DNA of 22,160 bases. Source: Methanobacteriota archaeon (lineage in GTDB: Archaea > Halobacteriota > Methanosarcinia > Methanosarcinales > Methanoperedenaceae). Where the stretch lies: the NCBI GenBank assembly GCA_018900975.1, contig JAHIFK010000233.1:1-22160 (forward strand). Direction: 5' to 3'. The notes under the pieces are model-generated. The model was not told where the DNA came from. It saw nothing but the letters and a program-made list of their open reading frames with translations, and did no database searches. This document shows positions 7,205 through 14,015 of this stretch, one piece after another (within the stretch, counting starts at the first letter, position 1; every line of letters begins with the position of its first letter). A program made the position numbers and the translations under genes.

Positions 7205-8560
7205 CTAATTCCTCATGCTCGTTATCGGGGCTGGCATCCTTCCTCCGCGCAGTATGAAGTCGCGTGAACTGAATGTACTGATGTCCATCACATAGGTCTC
7301 ACCCAGCAATCCCCCGAAATTCACATAATCACCTGCTTTCTTTCCAGGAACAGGGATCAGCCTTACTCCCGTGGTCTTCCCGTTCACAACTCCAATGGAT
7401 AACTCGTCGGCAATGATCGCTGAAATTGTCTCAGCAGGCGTATCTCCAGGTATTGCTATCATATCAAGCCCGACAGAGCATACAGCGGTCAGAGCCTCAA
7501 GTTTTTCGATGGAGAGCGCACGGCATTTCACAGCCTCGTTCATGCCCGAATCTTCGCTAACCGGAATGAATGTGCCGCTCAACCCTCCCACGTTCCCTGA
7601 AGCCATGGCTCCGCCTTTTTTCACGGCGTCGATAAGAAGCGCCAGAGCAGCAGTGCTGCCAGGCGCGCCCATCTTTTCGATGCCCATCATTTCCACTATC
7701 CCCGCTACAGAATCCCCAACTTTATTGGTAGATGCAAGCGATATATCAACGATGCCAAAAGGCACGTCCATATTTGAAGCAAGTTCCCTGCCAATGAGTT
7801 CCCCTGCTCTTGTGATCTTGAACGCGGTTCTTTTTATGACCTCGGAAAGCCCTGTCAGGTCACAATCCCTGTTCTTCTCTACAACGCTTCTCACAACACC
7901 CGGACCGCTGATTCCGATGTTAAGCGAGAAGTCCGGCTCCCCAATGCCATGAAAAGCGCCTGCCATGAACGGGTTATCTTCCGGAGCGTTTGAGAATACG
8001 GCAAATTTCGTACACCCGATGCCGTTATCTGTCTTACTGGCAATGTCCTTCAGGATGTTCCCCAGCTTGATTATTGCATCCATGTTCATGCCTGATACTG
8101 TTGAGGCGACGTTCAGGAAAGCGCACACCCGTTCCGTGCTTGAGAGCATCTCAGGAAGCGAGTCTATCAGGCGTGAGTCTGCCCGGGTCATCCCTTTCTG
8201 GACAAGCGCCCCGTACCCGCCGATGAAATCTATCTTTGCATCACGGGCTGCCCTGTCAAGTGTTTTTGCAATTTCAAGCGGTGCGTCCTCACTGCATGAT
8301 TCAACTATGAGAGATACTGGAGTAACAGAGATCCTTTTATTGATTATTGGGACGCCGTATTTGTCCTCGATCTTGCCTGCTTCATAAACCAGCTTTTTTC
8401 CGTATTCTGTGACCTTATCATATACATTTGATTTGAAGTTCTCAATGTCAGTATCGATGCAGTCCTTAAGATTGATGCCGAGCGTCGCGGTCCTGATATC
8501 AAAATTATGATACAGGGTCATACGCACAGTTTCCATGACCTCATCAAGAGTGTATTCCAT
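7205..8560 (-). CDS. PFL-fold family protein UPF0210 (DUF711)
   Basis: The 451-residue protein matches the UPF0210/DUF711 family, whose structures resemble pyruvate formate-lyase barrels but whose reaction is unknown. Recognisable blocks include MEYTLDEVMETVRMTLYHNFDIRTATLGI at the N-terminus, GIGCTKFAVFSNAPEDNPFMAGAF in the middle, the glycine-rich GAPGSTAALALLIDAVKKGG, and GLDMIAIPGDTP near the C-terminus (blocks abbreviated). Length is normal (about 450). It starts 2 nt after the stop of the ACT-domain gene upstream; the two are paired in many bacteria and archaea, which suggests that the ACT partner senses an amino acid and controls this enzyme (inference). Confidence 0.9.
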   Translation of the reverse strand: MEYTLDEVMETVRMTLYHNFDIRTATLGINLKDCIDTDIENFKSNVYDKVTEYGKKLVYEAGKIEDKYGVPIINKRISVTPVSLIVESCSEDAPLEIAKTLDRAARDAKIDFIGGYGALVQKGMTRADSRLIDSLPEMLSSTERVCAFLNVASTVSGMNMDAIIKLGNILKDIASKTDNGIGCTKFAVFSNAPEDNPFMAGAFHGIGEPDFSLNIGISGPGVVRSVVEKNRDCDLTGLSEVIKRTAFKITRAGELIGRELASNMDVPFGIVDISLASTNKVGDSVAGIVEMMGIEKMGAPGSTAALALLIDAVKKGGAMASGNVGGLSGTFIPVSEDSGMNEAVKCRALSIEKLEALTAVCSVGLDMIAIPGDTPAETISAIIADELSIGVVNGKTTGVRLIPVPGKKAGDYVNFGGLLGETYVMDISTFSSRDFILRGGRMPAPITSMRN

Positions 8561-8562
8561 GC

Positions 8563-8841
8563 CTACACCCTGTGCATCGACTTGAAGATGTTCTCATGCT
8601 GGACCTGGATATTCAAGTCCATCTGCTTTTCTATCTCAGCAAACTCTTTTTTGATATCTCCTATTGATGCGCTGGAATCAGTCATGTCAGCCAGCATTGT
8701 CATCACGAAATAGCCGTCCATGACCTTCTGGTTCAGGTCTTCGATATTGATATTGTGCATGAACACGGCATTTGAGATGCGGGCGATTATTCCTTTCTGG
8801 TCTTTTCCTATTACTGTTATGAATACAAGGTCTTTGGGCAT
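8563..8841 (-). CDS. ACT-domain protein UPF0237
   Basis: This 92-residue protein is essentially one ACT domain. It begins with FITVIGKDQKGIIARISNAV, a GcvR-like ligand-binding motif, followed by HNINIEDLNQKVMDGYFVMTM and a C-terminal helix. ACT domains bind amino acids and act as regulatory dimers. It is the first gene of a two-gene minus-strand operon with the UPF0210 protein (2-nt gap). A Shine-Dalgarno-like AGAGGA precedes its ATG by a few bases, and a TATA-like AATATTTAA near 8896-8904 fits a short leader of about 30 nt. Confidence 0.9.
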   Translation of the reverse strand: MPKDLVFITVIGKDQKGIIARISNAVFMHNINIEDLNQKVMDGYFVMTMLADMTDSSASIGDIKKEFAEIEKQMDLNIQVQHENIFKSMHRV

Positions 8842-8950
8842 TTGTTCCTCTTTTTGTTTGTTCAGCTTTTCAGGTCATTCTTTGTCGGGGAGGGAGTTAA
8901 ATATTATCATGGATGGTGTTGTGTGGCTATCCTGAAAGATTTGAAAATAA

Positions 8951-9376
8951 GAAACCACAGATAAAGGCGCCCAGAGTCATGAGCCTCCAGGGGCGAGACC
9001 CAGAAGGAAACTTTTACCTTCAGGTGAAAGGGGAGAGATCACTCCTGCCGGATACAGAGAACCATTCATTGATGTTATCGAGAACGATAAAGAGATAATC
9101 GCCACTGCCGAATTGCCTGGCCTTGAAAAACAGGACATCAATATCAATGTAACAGAGGACAGACTCGAGATATCTGCAGAAACAAAGCATGAAGAGAAGA
9201 AGGAAGAGAAGGGTTATGTGTACAGAGAAAGGCGTTCCGGGAGTTATTACCGGGCGATCTCGCTGCCGTCGCCTGTCGATCCTGACCTCTCAAAAGCCTC
9301 ATATAAGAACGGCGTGCTTGAGGTGAAGATGCCAAAGACGGAGATAAAGAAGAAGAAACCCCTTAAGATCGATTAA
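8951..9376 (+). pseudogene. Small heat-shock protein Hsp20 (alpha-crystallin), 5' end disrupted
   Basis: The frame from 8951 to the stop at 9374-9376 encodes a clear Hsp20 alpha-crystallin domain: REPFIDVIENDKEIIATAEL, PGLEKQDI, a helical acidic loop, GSYYRAISLP and KNGVLEVKMPK. However, the frame has no ATG, GTG or TTG between the stop at 8948 and a TTG at 9113. Starting at that TTG gives only 87 residues and removes the first two beta strands of the domain (FIDVIENDKEIIATAE). An ATG at 8979 lies in another frame. The usual N-terminal arm of about 30-40 residues is not recognisable. A frameshift or base error near 8979-9050, or true 5' loss, is likely. A TATA-like GTTAAATATT lies at 8895-8904. 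If the TTG is used, a truncated domain protein would be made. Confidence 0.7.
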
Positions 9377-9398
9377 GTTTAAGAGATCAACAGGTTTT

Positions 9399-9421
9399 AT
9401 AAAACTATCCAATAGTTTTAT
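9399..9421 (+). terminator. Hairpin between Hsp20 and mmp10
   Basis: ATAAAACTA (9399-9407) and TAGTTTTAT (9413-9421) form a perfect 9-bp AT-rich stem around TCCAA, 22 nt after the Hsp20 stop. T-rich sequence follows (TCCTCCTTTACCTTTC). It could end the Hsp20 transcript or act as an operator just before mmp10, whose ATG is 26 nt further on; the left arm overlaps a TATA-like TTTTATAAA. Confidence 0.4.
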
Positions 9422-9447
9422 TATCCTCCTTTACCTTTCGGAAGGGC

Positions 9448-10677
9448 ATGGAAATACTCGCCGACCTCGGAGGACGCCCGGGACATGACTGCCGCGGCTT
9501 CTGTAAATACTGTTATTTTAAAGGAGTAAAAGAAGTCCAGCCTTTTGGATGCCAGCATTGCATGCCATTCCAGAAAGGATGCAATTACTGCACGAAAAGC
9601 GTTAAGGAGGGGTATTCGGGTTTCAAACCGATGTCTTTGGTAGCGCAGGAGATACAGCAGGCAGTCTATTTCAACAAGAACGTATCAAAGTTCAATGTCA
9701 GCGGCGGGGGCGATGTGAGCTGCTATCCTGAACTTAAACAACTCGTGAAGTTCCTGTCTCAGTACCAAAAGCCTATCCATCTGGGCTATACGAGCGGGAA
9801 AGGGCTTAACAGGGAAGACGCGCTCTTCTTCATCGACCACGGAGTGAATGAGGTCACGTTCACTGTTTTTGCCACAGACCCGGAATTGCGCCGCATTTAC
9901 ATGAATGACAAAACGCCTGAGGATTCTCTCGATGCGCTTCGCGTCCTTGCGGAAAAATGCACCGTATATGCGGCTGCTGTGCTCATTCCAGGTGTGAACG
10001 ACGGCGATGTGCTCCTGAAAACGTGCGCCGACCTTGAGAATATGGGTGTCAAGGGTCTCATCCTTATGCGCTTTGCCAATGCGCGCGAACAGGGTATAAT
10101 CCTGAACAACGCCCCGGTGATCGAAAACGTCGTACCTCATACGATTTCCGAGTTCAGGGCGCTCGTTGATGATATTCACAGCAAGTTCAAATTCCGCGTC
10201 ACTGGCACGCCGCTATATGATCCTGATACGGGCGCGCCGTTTGCCATCAGGAATGAACCTGAAGCGCTCTTGAGACTTCCGAAGGTCACAAAGGAAGCCA
10301 CAATTATTACAGGTGAAGTAGCAGCGCCTCTTTTAAATGAGATTTTCGATAAGCTGGGCGGGCTTGTGAATGTCATTCCTGTAAAAAAAGACATCGGCTG
10401 CCTGATCACTATTGATGATGTCAAGGGGCTTGACCTGTCACAGATAAAGGAGACGGTTTTTTTCCCCGGAAGGGCGTTCGTACACGATCCTGAGATCAAG
10501 AAATTATTAAATGGCGATGGTATAGACAGGCTTGTGCGCCGGGGTCCTGACCTTCTCACCGTAGATGGGGAGATGAGCATATCGATGACAAAAGAAGAAG
10601 TCATTGCCATTGAGACAAAGGCTTTCTCTGAATTTATCCAGACTATAAACGTGCTTGGAACCGTTCCAAAAAAATAG
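9448..10677 (+). CDS. mmp10: Methyl-coenzyme M reductase arginine methyltransferase, radical SAM Mmp10
   Basis: The 409-residue protein matches methanogenesis marker protein 10 in sequence and length. The opening LADLGGRPGHDCRGFCKYCYFK contains the radical-SAM CX3CX2C at Cys15, 19 and 22. A second four-cysteine loop (Cys35, 38, 45, 48 in FGCQHCMPFQKGCNYC) corresponds to the iron-binding loop described for the family. The rest is the radical-SAM barrel plus the C-terminal region that binds cobalamin in characterised members. Mmp10 uses SAM and B12 to install 5-C-methylarginine in the active-site region of McrA, so its presence implies a host with Mcr. GGAAGGG lies directly before the ATG; a longer frame is not available. 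The downstream gene converges on it. Confidence 0.94.
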   Translation: MEILADLGGRPGHDCRGFCKYCYFKGVKEVQPFGCQHCMPFQKGCNYCTKSVKEGYSGFKPMSLVAQEIQQAVYFNKNVSKFNVSGGGDVSCYPELKQLVKFLSQYQKPIHLGYTSGKGLNREDALFFIDHGVNEVTFTVFATDPELRRIYMNDKTPEDSLDALRVLAEKCTVYAAAVLIPGVNDGDVLLKTCADLENMGVKGLILMRFANAREQGIILNNAPVIENVVPHTISEFRALVDDIHSKFKFRVTGTPLYDPDTGAPFAIRNEPEALLRLPKVTKEATIITGEVAAPLLNEIFDKLGGLVNVIPVKKDIGCLITIDDVKGLDLSQIKETVFFPGRAFVHDPEIKKLLNGDGIDRLVRRGPDLLTVDGEMSISMTKEEVIAIETKAFSEFIQTINVLGTVPKK

Positions 10678-10678
10678 C

Positions 10679-11119
10679 TCAGTCTTTAATATCTTTCTCG
10701 TGCGGCGTTACGCACACACTGCATTCTTCCCCGGTCTCGGAATCCATCGCCCTTGTGCCTTCAGCCAGCACCGCGGCATTGGAGAGCGTTCCGGCGATAA
10801 GTATTGCATCAAATATCTCATCTCTGGTCACCCCGAGCCTCTGCGCAACGCGGATATGCATCTTGAGGCAGTGAGGGCATTTCAGCGCTGCCGATACGCC
10901 AATGGATATTAGCTCTATGGTCTTTGCATCAAGGCGTTTGAATTCGCGGATTATGGAATTATCATAAAGGATCTTCGTGACTAGCAGTTCGGGCTTCTGC
11001 TTCATGAAATTAAGGATGTATGGAATCTCCCCGTATGCCTTTTCAACCTCCTTCAGGAGCTCTTCCGCTGCATCCTCGGGTTCTTTTTGCAGTATCTTCT
11101 CTATCTTTTTTAATTCCAT
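10679..11119 (-). CDS. Carboxymuconolactone decarboxylase/AhpD-like protein
   Basis: This 146-residue all-helical protein carries the AhpD-type redox motif KCPHCLKMH, with Cys81, Cys84 and His88, followed by the helix RVAQRLGVTRDEIFDAI. The paired cysteines and His are those used for peroxidase-linked disulfide exchange in AhpD; many archaeal members are uncharacterised. A trailing CSVC pair (GEECSVC) is near the C-terminus. It ends 1 nt after the end of mmp10 and converges on it. The start is the ATG preceded by a TATA-like AATTTAATTTG about 20-30 nt upstream on the minus strand. True decarboxylase activity is unlikely in this setting. Confidence 0.88.
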   Translation of the reverse strand: MELKKIEKILQKEPEDAAEELLKEVEKAYGEIPYILNFMKQKPELLVTKILYDNSIIREFKRLDAKTIELISIGVSAALKCPHCLKMHIRVAQRLGVTRDEIFDAILIAGTLSNAAVLAEGTRAMDSETGEECSVCVTPHEKDIKD

Positions 11120-11267
11120 AGCTTTTAAAACAAATTAAATTCGATAGTAAATAAAGATTTGTATTTTGCATGGGTGTATGTAGAGTTCTGATATTACGCG
11201 CATACTATTGAAACTAAGAAGGAGTATCAAGAACTTTAATTTCGGTAATAATCGAGTGGATCCATAA

Positions 11268-11277
11268 ACTTTAAATA
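11268..11277 (+). promoter_or_regulatory. TATA box and adjacent near-palindrome before candidate RNA
   Basis: AACTTTAAATAC at about 11267-11278 looks like a strong archaeal TATA box in otherwise gene-free sequence. Right after it, GTTCGCATACATACGAAC (11282-11299) is a near-palindrome with 5-bp perfect ends placed between the TATA box and the expected start, an operator-like position. Confidence 0.4.
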
Positions 11278-11299
11278 CTATGTTCGCATACATACGAAC

Positions 11300-11405
11300 T
11301 AATAGTGGGCAGTAAAACTTTTTTACACCACCACAATCCCCCACTGCCCACTATACTCCTTAATCTCCATTTGAAATAGAGGTTGAATCATTTAAAACTT
11401 TTTTT
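11300..11405 (+). ncRNA. Candidate small RNA: 12-bp stem with C-rich loop
   Basis: ATAGTGGGCAGT (11302-11313) and ACTGCCCACTAT (11343-11354) are perfect inverted repeats around a 29-nt loop that contains ACACCACCACAATCCCCC. A TATA box at 11268-11277 predicts transcription starting within a few bases of the stem's foot, and a run of seven T residues at 11399-11405 could end the transcript. No protein-like reading explains the stem. The loop motif resembles that of the stem-loop at 4028-4101. The neighbouring genes on both sides lie on the other strand. Expression is unknown. Confidence 0.33.
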
Positions 11406-11498
11406 AATGTGAAATAATGGTCAGTAAATGGGGCTACTCATGACATTAATGTTAACACAATCGAAATGCATAGGACTGAATAATTGATTAAAAACCAC

Positions 11499-11512
11499 CT
11501 CATAATTATGAG
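11499..11512. repeat. Perfect 14-bp palindrome
   Basis: CTCATAATTATGAG reads the same on both strands. It lies about 50 nt beyond the 3' end of the chorismate-mutase-like gene and has no flanking promoter, so its role is unclear. Confidence 0.5.
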
Positions 11513-11521
11513 AATTACAAT

Positions 11522-11542
11522 TTATTTCTCCAATAGAAATAA
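11522..11542 (-). terminator. Hairpin downstream of the chorismate-mutase-like gene
   Basis: TTATTTCT (11522-11529) and AGAAATAA (11535-11542) form a perfect 8-bp stem with loop CCAAT. It begins 17 nt past the stop codon of the minus-strand gene ending at 11560, a position suited to transcription termination. The stem is AT-rich. Confidence 0.4.
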
Positions 11543-11559
11543 TGGGGTTGAATAATTAC

Positions 11560-11805
11560 TCATAAAATAAAATCTCCCCGATGCATACCGCGCATATCAG
11601 GGTCTAAACCTATTTCTTTTGCATAAGCCCTTTTGTTAGATATTACCTGTTCAACCCGATTTGGAGCTTTTACATCATCCGTAGTTTTTTTGAATCCCGC
11701 AGCCTGCCTGACGTAGCTACTTCTCTCTGAGATGAGTTTTACGATCTCACGGTCTATTCTATCGATGTTCTCACGCACTTCATCCAGACTTCTGCATTCA
11801 GTCAA
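11560..11805 (-). CDS. Chorismate-mutase-like protein (AroQ/PchB type), C-terminally shortened
   Basis: The 81-residue product matches the first two helices of the AroQ/PchB fold: LDEVRENIDRIDREIVKLIS, ERSSYVRQAAGFKK and APNRVEQVISNKRAYAKEIGL. The family normally has about 95-100 residues with a third helix that completes the active site; here the sequence ends in RGMHRGDFIL. A +1 frame gives ICAVCIGEILFYE and then a stop, which only faintly resembles the missing helix, so the 3' end may be damaged. The start is a TTG chosen because AAGGAGGGA lies 5 nt before it on the minus strand; the nearby ATG is out of frame. It follows the methyltransferase remnant by 34 nt. Chorismate mutase or isochorismate-pyruvate lyase activity is doubtful. 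Confidence 0.65.
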   Translation of the reverse strand: MTECRSLDEVRENIDRIDREIVKLISERSSYVRQAAGFKKTTDDVKAPNRVEQVISNKRAYAKEIGLDPDMRGMHRGDFIL

Positions 11806-11810
11806 ATTTA

Positions 11811-11819
11811 TCCCTCCTT
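11811..11819 (-). promoter_or_regulatory. Strong ribosome-binding site that sets a TTG start
   Basis: On the minus strand AAGGAGGGA precedes TTG (11805-11803) by 5 nt. It is one of the strongest Shine-Dalgarno matches in the window, and it supports the non-ATG start of the chorismate-mutase-like gene. Confidence 0.7.
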
Positions 11820-11839
11820 GATCCTCTATTTCTATACGA

Positions 11840-12197
11840 TCATTTTTCTATTACCAGCATCTCATTCCCGTTTTTCATAAACTCGTAACTTACTTTTCTT
11901 ATTGATATCCTATAACGTCCTATTTCTTCATCATGCATCAAAGTTTCAATAAAACTCGACCTATTTCCCTTTAGATTCACGATCGGAAAAATGCGTATCT
12001 CTTTTGATGTTATTCTCAGAAGCTGTTACATTGTATCCTCTGGCGCAGGCTTGAGCGCAGAAAGAGCTGACACCTGAGGCTGCATCAAGAATTTTCTCTT
12101 TTTTCAAGAGTTCATCGTTCAGGTCGAACATCCTGTAATATTCATCGAATGTTCGCCCTAACAATACAATATCCTTAAGGCTAAGCTGTTTAACCAT
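11840..12197 (-). pseudogene. SAM-dependent methyltransferase with large internal deletion and frameshift
   Basis: The N-terminal frame (12197 to stop at 11961) reads as the start of a class I methyltransferase: LKDIVLLGRTFDEYYRMFDL, then the SAM-binding motif I region ILDAASGVSSFCAQACARGY, ending abnormally in NNIKRDTHFSDRESKGK. A second frame running to the TGA at 11842-11840 encodes what looks like the C-terminus of the same family: LRITSKEIRIFPIVNLKGN, SSFIETLMHDEEIGRYRISI and YEFMKNGNEMLVIEK. The two join around 12015-12025, so the catalytic middle (roughly 100 or more codons, judged from the family's usual 230-240 residues) is deleted and the remaining parts are out of frame. It lies 42 nt after ilvD on the same strand. 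Confidence 0.8.
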
Positions 12198-12239
12198 ATT
12201 TTTTTCAATTCTGCGAGCCAGGATGCAGGAGTCAGCCAG

Positions 12240-13904
12240 CTACCTGAATACAGCACCCTTATCCGCCGAACTCACATGCTGCCGGTATCGTGCAAGATAT
12301 CCCTTCACAGCTTTCGGAGCCGGAGCTTTCCAGTCTTTCCTGCGCTTTTCCATCTCTTCCTTTGAAACAGCAAGGTTCAAAACGCGCGCCGGGATATCGA
12401 TCTCTATGATGTCCCCTTCCCTCACAAGCGCAATGGGTCCGCCCTCAGCAGCCTCAGGTGATACATGACCTATGCAAGGCCCCCTTGTCCCTCCTGAGAA
12501 CCGCCCGTCCGTTACAAGCGCTACTGACTCGATCAATCCCATGCCTGCGATGGCGGCTGTGGGTGAAAGCATCTCCCTCATCCCCGGTCCTCCCTTAGGA
12601 CCTTCATAACGTATGATGATGCAGTCGCCAGGTTTTATCTTCTTTTCCATGATAGCCTTCATCGAAAGCTCCTCGCTGTCAAAAACCCTTGCAATACCAG
12701 AGAATTTCAGCATATTCTGGCTCACCGCAGTCTGCTTTACCACAGACCCTTGCGGCGCAAGGCTTCCGCGAAGCACGGCTATTCCTCCTTCGGGGTGCAC
12801 GGGCGAATCAAGCGTTGCGATTATCTCCTTATTGGCTCGTGGATTTATGATTATATATTCCTTCAGGTTCTCTTCCAGGCTTTTTCCAGTCACGGTCAAT
12901 GTATCAAGATCAAGAGCTGCCTTTAGCCTCTGCTGAATTGCAGGAACGCCCCCTGCGCGCTCGAAATCAATCATGAACCTGTTGCCTCCGGGTCTGAGGC
13001 TGATAAGATGAGGCGTCTCCCTGCTCAGTTCATCGAACCTTGAAAGGGGAAGTTCAAGCTCGAACTCTGCAGCTATCGCAGGCATGTGAAGCGCGGTATT
13101 CGAGCTGCCGCCGATCGCCATGTCCACGCGGATTGAGTTATCAAGAGAGGCCTGTGTAACGATATGCCGCGCGGTTATTCCATTCTTTACAAGTTCAAGT
13201 ATCTTCATACCCGATCGCTTTGCTATCCTTGTTTTTTTAGCATCAACTGCATGCGCTGTGCCGCATCCGGGCAGGCTCATTCCAAGCGCTTCAGTTACAC
13301 ATGCCATGGTATTCGCCGTGAACAGACCAGCGCACGAGCCAGCGCCGCAGCATGAGCAGTCCTCAAGATTCTTGAGGTCCTGTTCTGTGATTTTATTATT
13401 CCTGCGCTCACCCACAGCCTCGAAAAGAGATATAAGATCCCGAGGTTCATCGTTTACGATACCGGGCATCATTGGACCTCCGGTGACCACTACTGTCGGT
13501 ATATCAAGCCTTCCTGCTGCCATCAGGTGACCGGGAACGATCTTGTCACACGTTGGTATCATGACCATACCGTCGAACTGGTGAGCCCCGACCATCAACT
13601 CAATGCTATCTGCTATCAATTCCCTGCTTGGAAGCGAATTCTTCATACCCGAATGTCCCATTGCTATGCCGTCGCAGATACCGATCGTATTGAATTCGAA
13701 CGGCACGCCGCCAGCCATCCTGATGCCTGCTTTTACAGCCTCTGCAAGCTTATCAAGGTGTATATGCCCCGGGATCAACTCGTTCCATGAATTCACGACC
13801 CCTATGAAGGGCAATTCCATTTCCTCATCCGTCAGCCCCACTGCTTTCAACAGGGACCTGTGCGGGGCGCGCTCAAGCCCTTTCTTGATGTTATTGCTTC
13901 TCAT
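12240..13904 (-). CDS. ilvD: Dihydroxy-acid dehydratase (IlvD)
   Basis: This 554-residue enzyme dehydrates 2,3-dihydroxy-isovalerate and its methyl homologue to 2-oxoacids, the third step of valine and isoleucine synthesis. Motifs include TIGICDGIAMGHSGM near residues 73-87, PTCDKIVPGH near 118-126 (the Lys that is carbamylated to bind Mg2+), CSCCGAGSCAG near 188-198 for the Fe-S cluster, and DGRFSGGTRGPCIGHVSPEA near the C-terminus. The N-terminal block reads NELIPGHIHL instead of the PCNxHL seen in many bacteria, as in other archaeal sequences. Full length. The ATG fits the upstream promoter with a palindrome at 13921-13934. It is followed on the same strand by the broken methyltransferase and the chorismate-mutase-like gene. 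Confidence 0.96.
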   Translation of the reverse strand: MRSNNIKKGLERAPHRSLLKAVGLTDEEMELPFIGVVNSWNELIPGHIHLDKLAEAVKAGIRMAGGVPFEFNTIGICDGIAMGHSGMKNSLPSRELIADSIELMVGAHQFDGMVMIPTCDKIVPGHLMAAGRLDIPTVVVTGGPMMPGIVNDEPRDLISLFEAVGERRNNKITEQDLKNLEDCSCCGAGSCAGLFTANTMACVTEALGMSLPGCGTAHAVDAKKTRIAKRSGMKILELVKNGITARHIVTQASLDNSIRVDMAIGGSSNTALHMPAIAAEFELELPLSRFDELSRETPHLISLRPGGNRFMIDFERAGGVPAIQQRLKAALDLDTLTVTGKSLEENLKEYIIINPRANKEIIATLDSPVHPEGGIAVLRGSLAPQGSVVKQTAVSQNMLKFSGIARVFDSEELSMKAIMEKKIKPGDCIIIRYEGPKGGPGMREMLSPTAAIAGMGLIESVALVTDGRFSGGTRGPCIGHVSPEAAEGGPIALVREGDIIEIDIPARVLNLAVSKEEMEKRRKDWKAPAPKAVKGYLARYRQHVSSADKGAVFR

Positions 13905-13920
13905 GATTATGTGTTGTTAG

Positions 13921-13942
13921 ATAACTTTAGTTATTTTAAACG
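13921..13942 (-). promoter_or_regulatory. ilvD promoter with operator-like palindrome
   Basis: On the minus strand a TATA-like TTTAAAATA (13933-13941) is followed by ATAACT-AA-AGTTAT (13921-13934), 6-bp perfect arms with a 2-nt centre. The expected start of transcription is near 13910, only a few bases before the ATG at 13904. The palindrome overlaps the core promoter, where a repressor would act. Confidence 0.4.
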
Positions 13943-14015
13943 TTTTGTTGGAAAGTATTGAAAGAAACAGGGATTGAATTATTTGGTGTTCAGCCAGCCA
14001 ATTATAGTCCACATT

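Larger units (their letters stand above)
11406..11559. other. Gene-free remainder of the 11120-11559 gap, with palindromes
   Basis: I see no credible coding sequence here. It holds ACATTAATGT (11443-11452), a perfect 14-bp palindrome CTCATAATTATGAG (11499-11512), and the hairpin listed separately at 11522-11542. These may be protein-binding sites or remnants of a decayed element. Confidence 0.4.

Noticed and set aside
7371..8387. Reading frames antisense to the UPF0210 gene
   Set aside because: Ser/Pro/Ala-rich shadow translations with no start signals; the minus-strand gene is convincing.
8913..9098. 61-residue frame overlapping the Hsp20 5' region
   Set aside because: The protein has no Hsp20 N-terminal features and the overlapping frame carries conserved Hsp20 residues; I treat it as the misframed side of a disrupted gene.
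11135..11344. A 69-residue minus-strand reading frame in the 11120-11559 gap
   Set aside because: It begins with GTG inside the stem-loop, has no ribosome-binding site at a proper distance and a protein sequence without family features; the inverted repeat explains the DNA better.
13120..13790. Long reading frames antisense to ilvD
   Set aside because: They are shadows of the ilvD codon pattern: no RBS or promoter, no recognisable protein, and ilvD itself is complete with all motifs.
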